DNA of 64,000 bases, taken from assembly GCF_000455325.1 (NCBI RefSeq), contig NZ_HG322951.1:1860954-1924953 (forward strand). The letters run 5' to 3'. The notes under the pieces are model-generated. The model was not told the origin of the DNA. It saw only the letters and a list, made by a program, of their open reading frames with translations, and ran no database searches. Within the stretch, counting starts at the first letter, position 1. Each line of letters starts with the position of its first letter. A program made the translations under genes and the position numbers. Shown piece after piece: positions 47,110 to 56,962 of this stretch. The stretch comes from Mycolicibacterium septicum DSM 44393 (lineage in GTDB: Bacteria > Actinomycetota > Actinomycetes > Mycobacteriales > Mycobacteriaceae).

Positions 47110-48093
47110 GTGCCGCCCCAAGCTGCCCGACCGGTGATCGCGGTGCTGTGTGAGCGCGCGACCGACCGGGTGCCGGGCCTGGCCTGCGTGGACGCGGAGT
47201 TCCGCTACTGCGATGCCGACGGGTTGGGGCAGGCAGTCGAGGGTGCGCAGGCGTTGCTGCTGTGGGATTACTTCTCCACCGCACTCAGTGCGGTCTGGAC
47301 GCATGCGGATGCGCTGGAGTGGATTCACGTCGCCGCCGCCGGCGTCGACAAGTTGCTGTTCGACCAGTTGCGGGAATCCGACGTCGTGGTCACCAATGCC
47401 CGCGGCGTATTCGACCGTCCCATAGCCGAATACGTGCTCGGCGCGGTACTGGCCCACGCGAAGGGGAGCCGGGCCAGCCTCGAGTTCCAGCGTCGTCATG
47501 AGTGGCGCTACCGCGAGACCCGCAGCATCGCGGGCGCCCATGCACTCGTGGTCGGGACGGGCGGCATCGGCCGTGAGATCGCCCGCCTGCTGCGCGCGGC
47601 CGGAATGTCCGTACGGGGCGCGGGGCGCGTGGCGGTCGACGAGGATCCGGACTTCGGAACGGTGGTCACCACCGACGATCTGGCCGCGGCCGTCGGCTGG
47701 TGCGATCACCTGGTGCTGGCCGCCCCGCTCACTCCGGCGACCCGGGGTCTGGTCGACGCGGATGTACTGAAGGCGATGAAATCCGATGCGCACCTTGTCA
47801 ATATCGCGCGGGGGCCCATCGTCGACGAGGATGCGCTGCTTGCCGCGTTGACCGAAGGCCGCATCGGCGGGGCCACCCTCGACGTGTTCAGCATCGAGCC
47901 GCTGCCCGCCGGACATCCCCTGTGGGACGCGCCGGGTGCCGTCATCACCGCGCACATGTCCGGCGACGTCGTCGGATTCCGCGAGACTCTCGCCGATCAG
48001 TTCGCCGACAATGCGCGACGCTGGCTGGCCGGGCAGCCGCTGCGCAACGTGGTCGACAAATCGCTGGGCTACGTACCGGGAGGTGCGACGTGA
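47110..48093 (+). CDS. D-isomer-specific 2-hydroxyacid dehydrogenase
   Basis: This 327-residue NAD(P)-dependent enzyme interconverts 2-hydroxy and 2-oxo acids. It has the Rossmann motif GTGGIG (149-154) and the catalytic set Arg234 (NIARGPIVDE), Glu263 (FSIEPLP) and His282 (TAHMSG). The N-terminal substrate domain is divergent, with AAAGVD and ARGVFDRPIAEYVL. The GTG start is fixed by the leaderless promoter. M. tuberculosis has a related gene (serA2, Rv0728c) in the same part of the chromosome. The 3' end overlaps the amidase gene as GTGA. Confidence 0.9.
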   Translation: MPPQAARPVIAVLCERATDRVPGLACVDAEFRYCDADGLGQAVEGAQALLLWDYFSTALSAVWTHADALEWIHVAAAGVDKLLFDQLRESDVVVTNARGVFDRPIAEYVLGAVLAHAKGSRASLEFQRRHEWRYRETRSIAGAHALVVGTGGIGREIARLLRAAGMSVRGAGRVAVDEDPDFGTVVTTDDLAAAVGWCDHLVLAAPLTPATRGLVDADVLKAMKSDAHLVNIARGPIVDEDALLAALTEGRIGGATLDVFSIEPLPAGHPLWDAPGAVITAHMSGDVVGFRETLADQFADNARRWLAGQPLRNVVDKSLGYVPGGAT

Positions 48094-49499
48094 CGATCCC
48101 ACAGGCGGTCGAGCTGCTCGAGGCCTACCGCACCAGGACGATCTCGCCGGTGGAGGCGACCGAGGCGGCCCTGTCGGCCATCGATCGCCACAACGACGCG
48201 GTCAACGCGTTCGTACTCGTCGACCCCGAAGGTGCGGTGGCCGCTGCGCGCGAGTCCGAAAAACGTTGGTACGACGGACAACCACTGGGGCCGGCCGACG
48301 GGGTCCCGACGTCGATCAAGGATGCACTGTGGACCCGCGGCTGGCCGACCCTGCGCGGCAGCTGGCTCATCGACGAGGCGGGTCCGTGGAACGAGGATGC
48401 GCCCAGCGTGGCGCGGCTGCGGGAATCCGGTGCGGTGCTGCTCGGCAAGACCACGACACCGGAGTACTCGTGGAAAGGCGTGACCGACTCGCCGCGCTAC
48501 GGAGCGACCGGCAACCCGTGGGATCCCGCCGTGACCGCGGGCGGGTCGAGTGGTGGCAGCGCCGCGGCGGTGGCCCTCGGCATGGGGGCATGGTCGGTGG
48601 GCACCGACGGCGGGGGTTCGGTGCGCATCCCCGCGGCGTTCACGGGCACCGTCGCCCTCAAGCCCACCTACGGTCTCATCCCGCTGTATCCGCCGAGCCC
48701 CTTCGGCACGCTTTCGCATGCCGGCCCGATGGCCCGAACGGTCGCCGATGTTGCCGCGCTGCTGGACGTGATCACCGGATTCGACGCGCGCGACTGGTCG
48801 GCAATGCCCTCTCCGCGTTCGGCTTTCCGTGCCGCGCTGGACGGCGGGATCGCCGGGCTGCGGGTCGCCTACTCTTCGAACCTCGGCTTCGGGGCCAACG
48901 ACCCTGAGGTGGACGTCGCGGTGCGGACGGCGGTCGAGGCGCTTGCGGCGGCCGGGGCGCACGTCGAAGAGGTCGACCCGGGCTTCGCCGACCCCGTGCA
49001 CGCCTTCCACGTGCTGTGGTTCTCCGGGGAGGCAAAGGTATTGGGAGGCAGTCTGAACGGCCCGGCGGACGGGCGGGTCGATCCGGGCCTGCGCCGCACG
49101 GCAGAAACCGGGACGACCTTCACCGCGTCGGACTATCTGGACGCGACCGCCGTGCGGATGAAGCTCGGGGAACTGATGGGCCGGTTCCATCAGACCTACG
49201 ACGTCCTCGTCACGCCGACCCTGCCGCTGACCGCCTTCGCCGTCGGACAGGATGTCCCCGACGGCTCGACCTCACCGGACTGGACGAGTTGGACGCCCTA
49301 CACCTACCCGTTCAATCTGACTCAGCAGCCCGCACTTTCGGTGCCGTGCGGGTTCAGCTCGGGCGGCCTGCCCATCGGGCTGCAGATCGTCGGCCCCCGG
49401 CATGCGGATGCCTTGGTGCTCCGGGTGGGGGAGGCTTACCAGGGCGCCACGGACTGGCATCGCCGGGCACCCGCGTTGCTGACAGAGGAGGTCGCATGA
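48090..49499 (+). CDS. Amidase-signature family amidohydrolase
   Basis: This 469-residue amidase has the complete Ser-cisSer-Lys triad: Lys77 (TSIKDAL), Ser153 (GGSSGGSAAA) and Ser177 (GTDGGGSVRIP). The 24-residue spacing between the serines equals that of fatty-acid amide hydrolase. It should hydrolyse a small amide to acid plus ammonia. It is translationally coupled to the dehydrogenase upstream and to the DUF3830 gene downstream. The substrate is unknown; the cluster suggests the amide of a dicarboxylic or hydroxy acid. Confidence 0.92.
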   Translation: MTIPQAVELLEAYRTRTISPVEATEAALSAIDRHNDAVNAFVLVDPEGAVAAARESEKRWYDGQPLGPADGVPTSIKDALWTRGWPTLRGSWLIDEAGPWNEDAPSVARLRESGAVLLGKTTTPEYSWKGVTDSPRYGATGNPWDPAVTAGGSSGGSAAAVALGMGAWSVGTDGGGSVRIPAAFTGTVALKPTYGLIPLYPPSPFGTLSHAGPMARTVADVAALLDVITGFDARDWSAMPSPRSAFRAALDGGIAGLRVAYSSNLGFGANDPEVDVAVRTAVEALAAAGAHVEEVDPGFADPVHAFHVLWFSGEAKVLGGSLNGPADGRVDPGLRRTAETGTTFTASDYLDATAVRMKLGELMGRFHQTYDVLVTPTLPLTAFAVGQDVPDGSTSPDWTSWTPYTYPFNLTQQPALSVPCGFSSGGLPIGLQIVGPRHADALVLRVGEAYQGATDWHRRAPALLTEEVA

Positions 49500-49993
49500 G
49501 CCGGTTGATCACCGTCTCGCTGGACAAGCGTGGCGTCAGTTGTGTTGCCCGGCTCCTCGATGAAGCGGCACCGCGAACGTGTGCCGCCGTGTGGGATGCC
49601 CTGCCGCTGGCCGCGCAGGTGTTTCACGGCAAGTACGCCCGCAACGAGATCTACACTCTGCTACCGGCGTTCGGCGCCGACCCCGGTAAGGAGAACACCA
49701 CCGTCACCCCGATACCGGGCGACCTGTGCTGGTTCTCGTTCGACTCCGACGATCTGGGTAACCCGGCATACGGATACGAGAACAGTGCAGGCACGGGAAC
49801 CACGGGTGCGATCGTCGACCTGGCGTTGTTCTACGGTCGCAACAATCTGCTGATCAACGGAGACCAGGGTTGGGTGCCCGGCAACGTGTTCGGCGAGATC
49901 GTGGACGGGCTCGAGGAGATGGCGGCCGCGTGCCAGGACTTGTGGATGGGCGGAGCCAGAGGCGAGACGCTGAGCTTCGCCCGGGCGTCCTGA
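49496..49993 (+). CDS. DUF3830 protein, cyclophilin-like fold
   Basis: This 165-residue protein has the DUF3830 features: AAPRTCAAVWDALPL near the N-terminus, HGKYARNEIYTLLP, NTTVTPIPGDLCWF and FYGRNNLLINGDQGWVPGNVF. DUF3830 proteins have a cyclophilin-like beta-barrel and often accompany racemase/amidase catabolic clusters, but their role is not established. It starts inside the amidase stop (ATGA) and ends the dehydrogenase-amidase operon. Confidence 0.78.
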   Translation: MSRLITVSLDKRGVSCVARLLDEAAPRTCAAVWDALPLAAQVFHGKYARNEIYTLLPAFGADPGKENTTVTPIPGDLCWFSFDSDDLGNPAYGYENSAGTGTTGAIVDLALFYGRNNLLINGDQGWVPGNVFGEIVDGLEEMAAACQDLWMGGARGETLSFARAS

Positions 49994-49999
49994 CCGGAC

Positions 50000-50017
50000 C
50001 TCAGCCCAGAGTTCCGC
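50000..50017 (-). pseudogene. Relic of a methyltransferase 3' end
   Basis: The 18 bases here are identical to 50128-50145, the last codons (SGTLG plus stop, minus strand) of the methyltransferase gene just downstream in coordinates. Nothing else of a gene remains between the copies. This looks like the scar of a deleted or partly duplicated fifth copy of the tandem array. Confidence 0.45.
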
Positions 50018-50041
50018 GTCGCCAGCTTGGATTCAGCATCG

Positions 50042-50084
50042 ACGCCGCGGATCACTGCTCAATGCTGACCGCGATCCGCGGCGT
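50042..50084. terminator. Long hairpin between convergent genes
   Basis: ACGCCGCGGATC (50042-50053) and GATCCGCGGCGT (50073-50084) form a perfect 12-bp inverted repeat with a 19-base loop. It lies between the ends of the DUF3830 operon and the methyltransferase array, so it can act as a bidirectional terminator. There is no U tract. Confidence 0.55.
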
Positions 50085-50128
50085 AACCACGATGCCACGA
50101 GGCGGGCCGAACCAGACGCCGGTCGAAC

Positions 50129-51049
50129 TCAGCCCAGAGTTCCGCTGATGTAGACGATCTCGCCCATCGGGTCGTTCTCGTCGCGGTCGGGAACCGGCAG
50201 GCCGTGGCGGACGAACAGCTCCGACCGGACCACGCCGGACATCTGCCAGCCCTTGGTACTCAAGTAGTCAGCGGCCGAATGCCTTTCGCCGTGGTAGATC
50301 AGCGAGGGCATGTCCATGTTCAACCCCATCTGGCTGAACGTCGCGGTGGCGGCGCGGGCCTTCTCCGGGTCGAAGTCCTTGAGCCCGGGCACGAACTCGG
50401 TGGCCACCGCACTGCCCGGTGCGCTCAGTGCGGCGATGTTGTCGAACAACCGGTCTTGGGCCTCCGGCGGCAGGTAGATCAGCAGACCCTCGGCACACCA
50501 CGCGGTCGGGGCGGCCGGATCGAATCCCGCTGCCTTCAGGGCGGCCGGCCAGTCGTCACGCAGGTCGATCGGTACCGTCCGTCGTTCGGCCGTCGGTGCC
50601 GCCCCCAGGTCCGCGAGCGTGCGGGTCTTGAACTCGATCACCTCGGGCTGGTCGATCTCGTAGACCACGGTGCCCTCGGGCCAGGGCAGCCGGTAGGCGC
50701 GGGAGTCCAGACCGGAGGCCAGGATCACCGCCTGCCGGACGCCCGCCTTGCCTGCGGCGATGAAGAAGTCGTCGAAGAACCGTGTGCGCACGGCCATCTC
50801 GTCGATGTTGGCGCGGGCCCGGTCGGCGGCGTCGGGTGCGAAGGCGGTCAGAGTAGCCAGGTCCAGCTCACCGTCGACCATCTTGGTGAACACCTCGATG
50901 CCCACGGCGCGGACCAACGGCGCGGCGAACGGATCGTCGATCAGCCCGTGGGCATCCCGGCTGGCGATCGCCCGCCCGGTCGCCACCAACGTTGCCGTTG
51001 CGCCGACGCTGGAGGCCAGATCCCAGCTGTCGCCATCGGTGCGTGCCAT
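50129..51049 (-). CDS. SAM-dependent methyltransferase, leucine carboxyl methyltransferase-like (copy A)
   Basis: This 306-residue protein is of the mycobacterial class I methyltransferase family (TIGR00027/PF04072 type, to which Rv0725c, Rv0726c and Rv0731c belong). It opens [20 protein letters not shown], and has the SAM-binding region [16 protein letters not shown], the acidic YEIDQPEV and the [20 protein letters not shown] block. Its substrate is not known. It is the last of four tandem copies read right to left, 19 bases after copy B. A 95-base stretch (50645-50739) differs at only two positions from copy C, suggesting gene conversion. Confidence 0.92.
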   Translation of the reverse strand: MARTDGDSWDLASSVGATATLVATGRAIASRDAHGLIDDPFAAPLVRAVGIEVFTKMVDGELDLATLTAFAPDAADRARANIDEMAVRTRFFDDFFIAAGKAGVRQAVILASGLDSRAYRLPWPEGTVVYEIDQPEVIEFKTRTLADLGAAPTAERRTVPIDLRDDWPAALKAAGFDPAAPTAWCAEGLLIYLPPEAQDRLFDNIAALSAPGSAVATEFVPGLKDFDPEKARAATATFSQMGLNMDMPSLIYHGERHSAADYLSTKGWQMSGVVRSELFVRHGLPVPDRDENDPMGEIVYISGTLG

Positions 51050-51068
51050 ACGTGCGCCTCCCGGTTGT

Positions 51069-51974
51069 CTAGTTCGGTGTCTTCAGTGTCGCTGACAGGT
51101 AACCAGAATCGCCCGCGAGATCGTCGAGCTCCTCGGGATAGGGGAAACCGTGCGACGCGTAGGCCGCCCGGGTGGGCTGCACCGTGGCGTCCCAGCCCGA
51201 CGCGGTGAGGTGATCGCGGGCCGATGTCCGCTCACCCGAGTAGAACAGGTCCATCAGATCCACATCGGACCCGACCTTCTTGGACCATTCGCTGACCCGC
51301 TCGGACCACTTCTCCGTGAGCGAGGCGGCGTCCATGTGTTCGGTGGCCAGCCGGCTGCCCGGCGCGCTGAGCGCGGTGATGTTGTCGAACAGCCGGTCCT
51401 GGGCTTCCGGCGGCAGGTAGATCAGCAGGCCTTCGGCAATCCAGGCCGTCGGGAGCTGCGGATCGAAACCGTTGTCACGCAGGGCTGCCGGCCAGTCGTC
51501 GCGCAGATCGATCGGCACGGTGTGCAGCTCGGCGGCCGGCTCCGCCCCGAGGTCGGTGAGCGTGCGGGTCTTGAACTCCAGCACCGCAGGCTGATCCACC
51601 TCGAACACCACGCTGTCGGCAGGCCAGGCCAGCCGATACGCGCGGGTGTCCAGGCCGGACGCCAGGATCACGGCCTGGCGGATCCCGGCGTCTGCGGCCG
51701 CGAGAAAGAAGTCGTCGAAAAATCGGGTGCGGACGGCGATCTGTTCGCACATCCGCTCCCGGTCGAGCATCAGGTCGCCCTCGACGCACACCTCGCCGTC
51801 GGCGAGCCGGATGCTGTGTTCGAGACCCACCGCGCGCACCAGCGCATCGGCGAACGGGTCATTGATGAGCGGGTCGGGTTGCTTGGTGGCCAGCGCGCGG
51901 GAGGCCGCGACACCGGTCGCGGTCGCCCCGACGCTCGTAGCCAGATCCCAGTTGTCTCCGTCGGTGCGTGCCAT
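51069..51974 (-). CDS. SAM-dependent methyltransferase, leucine carboxyl methyltransferase-like (copy B)
   Basis: This 301-residue paralog of copy A starts at ATG 51974 ([20 protein letters not shown]). It is the most divergent of the four: the SAM region reads [20 protein letters not shown], the middle has an unusual [15 protein letters not shown] lead-in, and its C-terminal third lacks the KGW-type motif of the others, having SGWDATVQP. It lies 8 bases after copy C. The in-frame reading beyond 51974 runs into copy C and is discarded. Confidence 0.92.
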   Translation of the reverse strand: MARTDGDNWDLATSVGATATGVAASRALATKQPDPLINDPFADALVRAVGLEHSIRLADGEVCVEGDLMLDRERMCEQIAVRTRFFDDFFLAAADAGIRQAVILASGLDTRAYRLAWPADSVVFEVDQPAVLEFKTRTLTDLGAEPAAELHTVPIDLRDDWPAALRDNGFDPQLPTAWIAEGLLIYLPPEAQDRLFDNITALSAPGSRLATEHMDAASLTEKWSERVSEWSKKVGSDVDLMDLFYSGERTSARDHLTASGWDATVQPTRAAYASHGFPYPEELDDLAGDSGYLSATLKTPN

Positions 51975-51982
51975 TGATGTTC

Positions 51983-52900
51983 CTAATCTTGTCCGGCGTC
52001 TCGTATCGCGATGACGGCCTGTGAATTGCGTTGCGGCTCGGCGGCTTCTCCGGCGGGGAACTCGCGGCCGTAGTCGGCGAACAGCTCGGGCCGCCGCCGC
52101 GCGGTCACCGACCATCCCCGGTCGGTGAGGTACTCGAGCACCGAGTTGCGCTCGCCGTCGTACCAGAGGTTGGCCAGATCGAGATCGAGGCCGTGCCGGC
52201 GCCACTGCTCGCTCAGGACCTGACCGCGCTCGCGGATGTTCGCCGCCATGCCGGGGAGGTGGTACTCGGTGGCCAAGCGGCTGCCCGGGGCGCTGAGTGT
52301 GGTGATGTTGTCGAACAGCCGGTCCTGGGCCTCCGGCGGCAGGTAGGCCAGCAGGCCCTCGGCGCTCCATGCGCTCGGTGCCGTCGGATCGAATCCGGCG
52401 GCGCGCAGCGCCGCGGGCCAGTCCTCGCGCAGGTCGATGGCCACGGTGCGGCGCTCGGCCGTGGGTGTGGCCCCGATCTGGGTCATGGTGGCGGTCTTGG
52501 CTCCGATCACCGCGGGCTGGTCGATCTCGTAGACCACGGTGCCGTCGGGCCAGGGCAGCCGGTAGGCGCGGGAGTCCAGGCCGGAGGCCAGGATCACCGC
52601 CTGCCGGATACCGGCGTCGCCCGCCGCGGTGAAGAAGTCGTCGAAGAACTTCGTCCGCACCGCCATGATCCCGGTCATCAGCGCGGCGCCCTCGGCCAGC
52701 TGACCGTCGAGGTCGACCTCCCCGTCGACGAGCTTGGTGAAGAACTCCACCCCCACGGCGCGCACCAGGTCCGCGGCGTACGGGTCGTTGATCAGCGGAT
52801 CAGGTTCGGCGCTGGCGATGGCGCGGGCCGCGGCGACCATCGTCGCCGTGGCACCCACGCTGGAGGCCAAATCCCAGGTGTCGGTGTCGGACCGGGTCAT
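51983..52900 (-). CDS. SAM-dependent methyltransferase, leucine carboxyl methyltransferase-like (copy C)
   Basis: This 305-residue paralog opens [20 protein letters not shown]. The SAM-binding core [18 protein letters not shown] and YEIDQPAV is nearly identical in DNA to that of copy A (52514-52608 against 50645-50739). The [20 protein letters not shown] block is conserved. It is probably in one transcript with copies D, B and A; 46 bases separate it from copy D. Confidence 0.92.
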   Translation of the reverse strand: MTRSDTDTWDLASSVGATATMVAAARAIASAEPDPLINDPYAADLVRAVGVEFFTKLVDGEVDLDGQLAEGAALMTGIMAVRTKFFDDFFTAAGDAGIRQAVILASGLDSRAYRLPWPDGTVVYEIDQPAVIGAKTATMTQIGATPTAERRTVAIDLREDWPAALRAAGFDPTAPSAWSAEGLLAYLPPEAQDRLFDNITTLSAPGSRLATEYHLPGMAANIRERGQVLSEQWRRHGLDLDLANLWYDGERNSVLEYLTDRGWSVTARRRPELFADYGREFPAGEAAEPQRNSQAVIAIRDAGQD

Positions 52901-52946
52901 TCGGGTTCTCCTGACTTCTCGACTTCTCGGCGTTACCGCTCGGCTG

Positions 52947-53861
52947 CTATTTCTCGGCGGCGATGTAGAGCACCGATGCCGCGTGGGCCTCGTCCTCGAC
53001 CGGCGGCAGGCCGGTGCGGATCAGCAGATCGTTCGACGAGATGCCGGTGGTCTGCCACGCGTGGCCTTCCAGATACGTCGTCACGTCGGCGCGGTCGCCG
53101 AGGAAGATCAGCTCGTTGAGGTCCATGTCGAGGCCGTGTGCCCGCCAGCGGTCGGTGAACTCCTGCATCCGGGCGCGGATGGTCTCCTCGTCGTTGGACT
53201 CGGTCGCGGGCACACCCTCGACACCGAAGCGGCTTCCCGGCGCGCTCAGCGCGGTGATCTGGTCGAGCAAACGGTCCTGGGCATCCCCCGGTAGGTAACC
53301 CAGCAACCCCTCGGCGATCCACGCCGTCGGCGCCGACGGGTCGAATCCCGTCTCGGCCAGCGCGGCGGGCCAGTCGAAGCGCAGGTCGATGGCCACCGTC
53401 CGGCGCTCGGTCGTCGGCACTGCGCCCAGACCGGCCAGGGTGGCGCTCTTGAACTCGATCACCTCGGGCTGATCGACCTCGTAGACGACGGTGCCGTCGG
53501 GCCACGGCAGCCGGTAGGCCCGCGAGTCCAGCCCGGCCGCCAGGATGACCGCCTGCCGGATACCGGCGCGGCACGCGCTCAGGAAGAAGTCGTCGAAGAA
53601 GCGGGTCCGGGCGGCCATCCCGTTGGCGAACCGGATCAGGCCGGTCGCCGCCTCTTCGTCGAGACCCTCGGTGGTGAAGTCTTCGTCGGCGAGCTTGCTG
53701 AAGAAATCCATCCCCACGGCGCGAACCAGGGGAGCGGCGAACGGGTCGTCGATCACCGGATCATCGGCGTTCGTTGCCATCGCGCGCGCTGCCGCGACCA
53801 TCGTCGCCGTGGCACCCACGCTGGAGGCCAGATCCCACGAGTCGTCAGCAGTCCGGGCCAT
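52947..53861 (-). CDS. SAM-dependent methyltransferase, leucine carboxyl methyltransferase-like (copy D)
   Basis: This 304-residue protein is the first gene of the tandem array, opening [20 protein letters not shown]. It shows the SAM region [26 protein letters not shown] and [20 protein letters not shown]. An AGGGGAATTC site precedes the ATG. The corresponding place in M. tuberculosis, between sppA and secY, also carries methyltransferases of this family (Rv0725c, Rv0726c, Rv0731c), so the array is an old, variable feature of this locus. Confidence 0.92.
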   Translation of the reverse strand: MARTADDSWDLASSVGATATMVAAARAMATNADDPVIDDPFAAPLVRAVGMDFFSKLADEDFTTEGLDEEAATGLIRFANGMAARTRFFDDFFLSACRAGIRQAVILAAGLDSRAYRLPWPDGTVVYEVDQPEVIEFKSATLAGLGAVPTTERRTVAIDLRFDWPAALAETGFDPSAPTAWIAEGLLGYLPGDAQDRLLDQITALSAPGSRFGVEGVPATESNDEETIRARMQEFTDRWRAHGLDMDLNELIFLGDRADVTTYLEGHAWQTTGISSNDLLIRTGLPPVEDEAHAASVLYIAAEK

Positions 53862-54046
53862 GAATTCCCCTTTGTTCAGTCAAAATCAACGTGTTAGTTA
53901 GGTGATGTAATGAGCTGTCGCCGACTGTACGCTCCGATTCTGAAGAGAAGCTCTGCTCTGCGGCGCGGCTGTACCCCGGACGGATCGGGGAGGGTCGACG
54001 TCGGTGTATGCCGGGTGCATGCAGGGGTGCTCTCCAGGGCAGCTGT

Positions 54047-54186
54047 TACTCTCGTAGACTGATTTGACGGCTGAGTCCGCAGGCTGCGCGCCTGCAGGGC
54101 GGTCGGACATGACTTGACCATTGACGCTGGCTCCACCAGCCCCATTTGGCACGCCGCGCTGAGAAGTCGGCTGCGCAGGAGGAAGA
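54047..54186 (+). promoter_or_regulatory. Promoter region and structured leader of secY
   Basis: The 325-base gap 53862-54186 divides the methyltransferases from secY. TACTCT (54047-54052) and TAGACT (54055-54060) are candidate -10 boxes, with no strong -35. The leader of about 120 bases can fold into a nested stem: GTCCG (54075-54079) with CGGAC (54104-54108) outside, and CAGGC (54080-54084) with GCCTG (54090-54094) inside. AGGAGGAAGA directly precedes the GTG start. No gene is seen in the gap. Confidence 0.4.
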
Positions 54187-55512
54187 GTGCTTTCGGCTTT
54201 CATCTCATCACTGCGGACGGCCGACCTCAGACGCAAGATCCTGTTCACGTTGGGCCTGGTGATCCTGTACCGGGCCGGCGCGTCGATCCCGTCTCCGGGG
54301 GTTAACTACCCGAACGTCCAGAAGTGCATCGAGCAGGTCAGCGGCGGCGATTCGGCGCAGATCTACTCGTTGATCAACCTGTTCTCCGGCGGCGCACTGC
54401 TGCAGCTGACGATCTTCGCGGTGGGCGTCATGCCCTACATCACCGCCAGCATCATCGTGCAGCTGTTGGTCGTGGTGATCCCACGGTTCGAGCAGCTGCA
54501 GAAGGAAGGTCAGGCCGGTCAGGCCAAGATGACGCAGTACACGCGTTATCTGTCGGTCGCGCTGGCCATCCTGCAGGCCACCAGCATCGTGGCGCTGGCC
54601 GCCAACGGCGGGCTGCTGCAGGGCTGCAGCCTCGACATCATCCAGGACAGCTCGATCTTCGGCCTCATCACCATCGTGCTGGTGATGACCGCGGGCGCAG
54701 CGCTGGTGATGTGGATGGGTGAGCTCGTCACCGAGCGGGGCATCGGCAACGGCATGTCGCTGCTGATCTTCGCCGGTATCGCGGCCCGCATCCCGTCCGA
54801 AGGCCAGACCATCCTGGAGAGCCGCGGCGGCCTGGTGTTCACCGCGGTCGTTGCCGCGACGCTGCTCATCATCGTCGGCGTGGTGTTCGTCGAGCAGGGG
54901 CAGCGCCGCATCCCGGTGCAGTACGCCAAGCGCATGGTGGGCCGCAAGATGTACGGCGGCACCTCCACCTACCTGCCGCTCAAGGTCAACCAGGCCGGCG
55001 TCATCCCGGTGATCTTCGCGTCGTCGCTGATCTACATCCCGCACCTGATCACCCAGCTGATCCAGAGCGGCAGCTCCAACCCGGGCACGGGTTGGTGGGA
55101 CAAGTTCGTCGCCGAGTATCTGACGAATCCGGCGGACCCGGTCTACATCGCGATCTACTTCGGCCTGATCATCTTCTTCACGTACTTCTATGTGTCGATC
55201 ACGTTCAATCCAGATGAGCGTGCCGACGAGATGAAGAAGTTCGGCGGATTCATCCCGGGCATCCGGCCCGGTAAGCCCACTGCGGACTATCTGCGGTATG
55301 TGCTCGGCCGGATCACCCTGCCGGGGTCGATCTACCTCGGCACGATCGCCGTCCTGCCCAACCTGTTCCTGCAGATCGGAAACACGGGCTCGGTACAGAA
55401 TCTGCCGTTCGGCGGAACCGCGGTTCTCATCATGATCGGTGTCGGTTTGGATACCGTCAAACAGATCGAGAGCCAGCTCATGCAACGTAACTACGAAGGG
55501 TTCCTGAAGTGA
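54187..55512 (+). CDS. secY: Protein translocase subunit SecY
   Basis: SecY is the channel of the Sec translocon. The 441-residue protein has ten transmembrane helices. Family motifs include [26 protein letters not shown] in its first half, [16 protein letters not shown], and the [10 protein letters not shown] cytoplasmic loop; [17 protein letters not shown] is the loop before helix 9. The start is GTG 54187 with a strong AGGAGG site. It overlaps adk as GTGA, the standard secY-adk-map order. Confidence 0.97.
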   Translation: MLSAFISSLRTADLRRKILFTLGLVILYRAGASIPSPGVNYPNVQKCIEQVSGGDSAQIYSLINLFSGGALLQLTIFAVGVMPYITASIIVQLLVVVIPRFEQLQKEGQAGQAKMTQYTRYLSVALAILQATSIVALAANGGLLQGCSLDIIQDSSIFGLITIVLVMTAGAALVMWMGELVTERGIGNGMSLLIFAGIAARIPSEGQTILESRGGLVFTAVVAATLLIIVGVVFVEQGQRRIPVQYAKRMVGRKMYGGTSTYLPLKVNQAGVIPVIFASSLIYIPHLITQLIQSGSSNPGTGWWDKFVAEYLTNPADPVYIAIYFGLIIFFTYFYVSITFNPDERADEMKKFGGFIPGIRPGKPTADYLRYVLGRITLPGSIYLGTIAVLPNLFLQIGNTGSVQNLPFGGTAVLIMIGVGLDTVKQIESQLMQRNYEGFLK

Positions 55513-56054
55513 GAGTCGTTCTACTCGGACCGCCCGGTGCGGGCAAAGGCACGCAGGCGGAAAAGCTGTCCGAGAAGCTCGGCATCCCGCAAATCTCCAC
55601 CGGGGACCTGTTCCGCAAGAACATCGGTGACGGCACCCCGCTCGGCCTGGAGGCCAAGCGCTACCTGGACGCCGGCGACCTGGTTCCCGCCGAGCTGACG
55701 AACCGTCTGGTGGAGGACCGCATCGACCAGGCCGACGCCGCCGACGGGTTCATCCTGGACGGTTACCCCCGCTCGGTCGAGCAGGCCGGTGCGCTCAAGG
55801 ACATGCTTGCCGCCCGCAACACCCAGCTCGACGCGGTGGTCGAGTTCCAGGTGTCCGAGGACGAGCTCCTGACCCGCCTGAAGGGCCGTGGCCGCGCCGA
55901 TGACACCGACGAGGTCATCCGCAACCGCATGAAGGTCTACCGCGACGAGACCGAGCCGCTGCTGGAGTACTACCGCGACGACCTGAAGACCGTGGATGCG
56001 GTGGGCGCCCTCGACGAGGTGTTCGCCCGCGCGCTGCAGGCACTGGGTAAGTGA
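55509..56054 (+). CDS. adk: Adenylate kinase
   Basis: This 181-residue short-form (no zinc lid) adenylate kinase interconverts ATP+AMP and 2 ADP. The P-loop is [10 protein letters not shown] (residues 7-16), followed by [10 protein letters not shown] (AMP site) and ILDGYPRS, where most family members read GFPR. The lid region [19 protein letters not shown] is short, as in mycobacteria. It starts with GTG and overlaps both neighbours. Confidence 0.97.
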   Translation: MRVVLLGPPGAGKGTQAEKLSEKLGIPQISTGDLFRKNIGDGTPLGLEAKRYLDAGDLVPAELTNRLVEDRIDQADAADGFILDGYPRSVEQAGALKDMLAARNTQLDAVVEFQVSEDELLTRLKGRGRADDTDEVIRNRMKVYRDETEPLLEYYRDDLKTVDAVGALDEVFARALQALGK

Positions 56055-56848
56055 TCAGATTGCCGGGGTTGCGCAAGCGCAAGGTCGTTGCGCAGCGCAG
56101 CGCCGGAGAGTTGGACGCGATGGCCGTGGCCGGGGCGCTGGTCGCCTCGGCGCTGCGCGCGGTGCGCGCCGCCGCCGCCCCGGGCGTGTCCACACTCGAG
56201 CTGGATCAGATCGCCGAGTCCGTCATCCGTGACGGTGGCGGCACCCCGTCGTTCCTTGGCTACCACGGGTTCCCGGCCAGTATTTGCGCATCCGTCAATG
56301 ACCGTGTCGTGCACGGCATTCCGTCGGCCGGCGAGAAACTGGCCGCCGGAGACCTGGTGTCCATCGACTGCGGCGCGATCGTCGACGGCTGGCACGGCGA
56401 CTCGGCGGTCACCTTCGGGATCGGCGCGCTCATCGCGGCCGACGAAGCTCTTTCTGCGGCAACGAAATCGGCCATGGAGGCCGGCATCGCCGCGATGCTG
56501 CCGGGAAATCGGCTCACCGACGTCTCGCACGCGATCGAGGTCGAGACCCACGCCGCCGAGGCGCGCCACGACCGCAAGTACGGGATCGTCGACGGCTACG
56601 GCGGCCACGGCATCGGCCGGCAGATGCACATGGACCCGTTCCTGCCCAACGAGGGATCGCCGGGGCGCGGCCCGTACCTGGAGCCCGGCTCGGTACTGGC
56701 CATCGAACCCATGCTCACCCTGGGCACCACCGAGACGAAGATCCTCGATGACGACTGGACCGTCGTCACCGTCGACGGGACCCGCGCGGCGCACTGGGAG
56801 CACACTGTCGCCGTCACCGAAGACGGCCCGCGAATCCTCACTCAGTAA
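56051..56848 (+). CDS. map: Type I methionine aminopeptidase
   Basis: This 265-residue enzyme removes N-terminal methionine. The five metal ligands are in their motifs: [16 protein letters not shown] (two Asp), GHGIGRQMH (His), AIEPML (Glu) and WEHTVAV (Glu). The substrate-binding [18 protein letters not shown] is intact. It starts with GTG overlapping the adk stop and lacks the N-terminal SH3-binding extension of the second mycobacterial MetAP, so it corresponds to mapA (Rv0734). Confidence 0.96.
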   Translation: MIRLPGLRKRKVVAQRSAGELDAMAVAGALVASALRAVRAAAAPGVSTLELDQIAESVIRDGGGTPSFLGYHGFPASICASVNDRVVHGIPSAGEKLAAGDLVSIDCGAIVDGWHGDSAVTFGIGALIAADEALSAATKSAMEAGIAAMLPGNRLTDVSHAIEVETHAAEARHDRKYGIVDGYGGHGIGRQMHMDPFLPNEGSPGRGPYLEPGSVLAIEPMLTLGTTETKILDDDWTVVTVDGTRAAHWEHTVAVTEDGPRILTQ

Positions 56849-56917
56849 TTAACGCCAGCAATCACTACCCGAATCGCGCGCCCGCGCTGGTGTACGCCCG
56901 CGCGCAAAGGTAGTAAT

Positions 56918-56945
56918 TGAACCGGATCGCCACCAACGTCGTATC
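56918..56945 (+). promoter_or_regulatory. SigL-type autoregulatory promoter
   Basis: TGAACC (56918-56923) and CGTATC (56940-56945) are 16 bases apart. This agrees with the TGAACC / CGTGTC form published for M. tuberculosis SigL as I recall it. The transcript would start near 56952, just before a GGAGGTAGGG site and the sigL ATG. Confidence 0.75.
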
Positions 56946-56962
56946 ACAGACGGAGGTAGGGA

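Noticed and set aside
50042..50084. Inverted repeat as an insertion-sequence end or attachment site
   Set aside because: There is no transposase, integrase or target duplication nearby; a position between convergent genes fits a terminator better.
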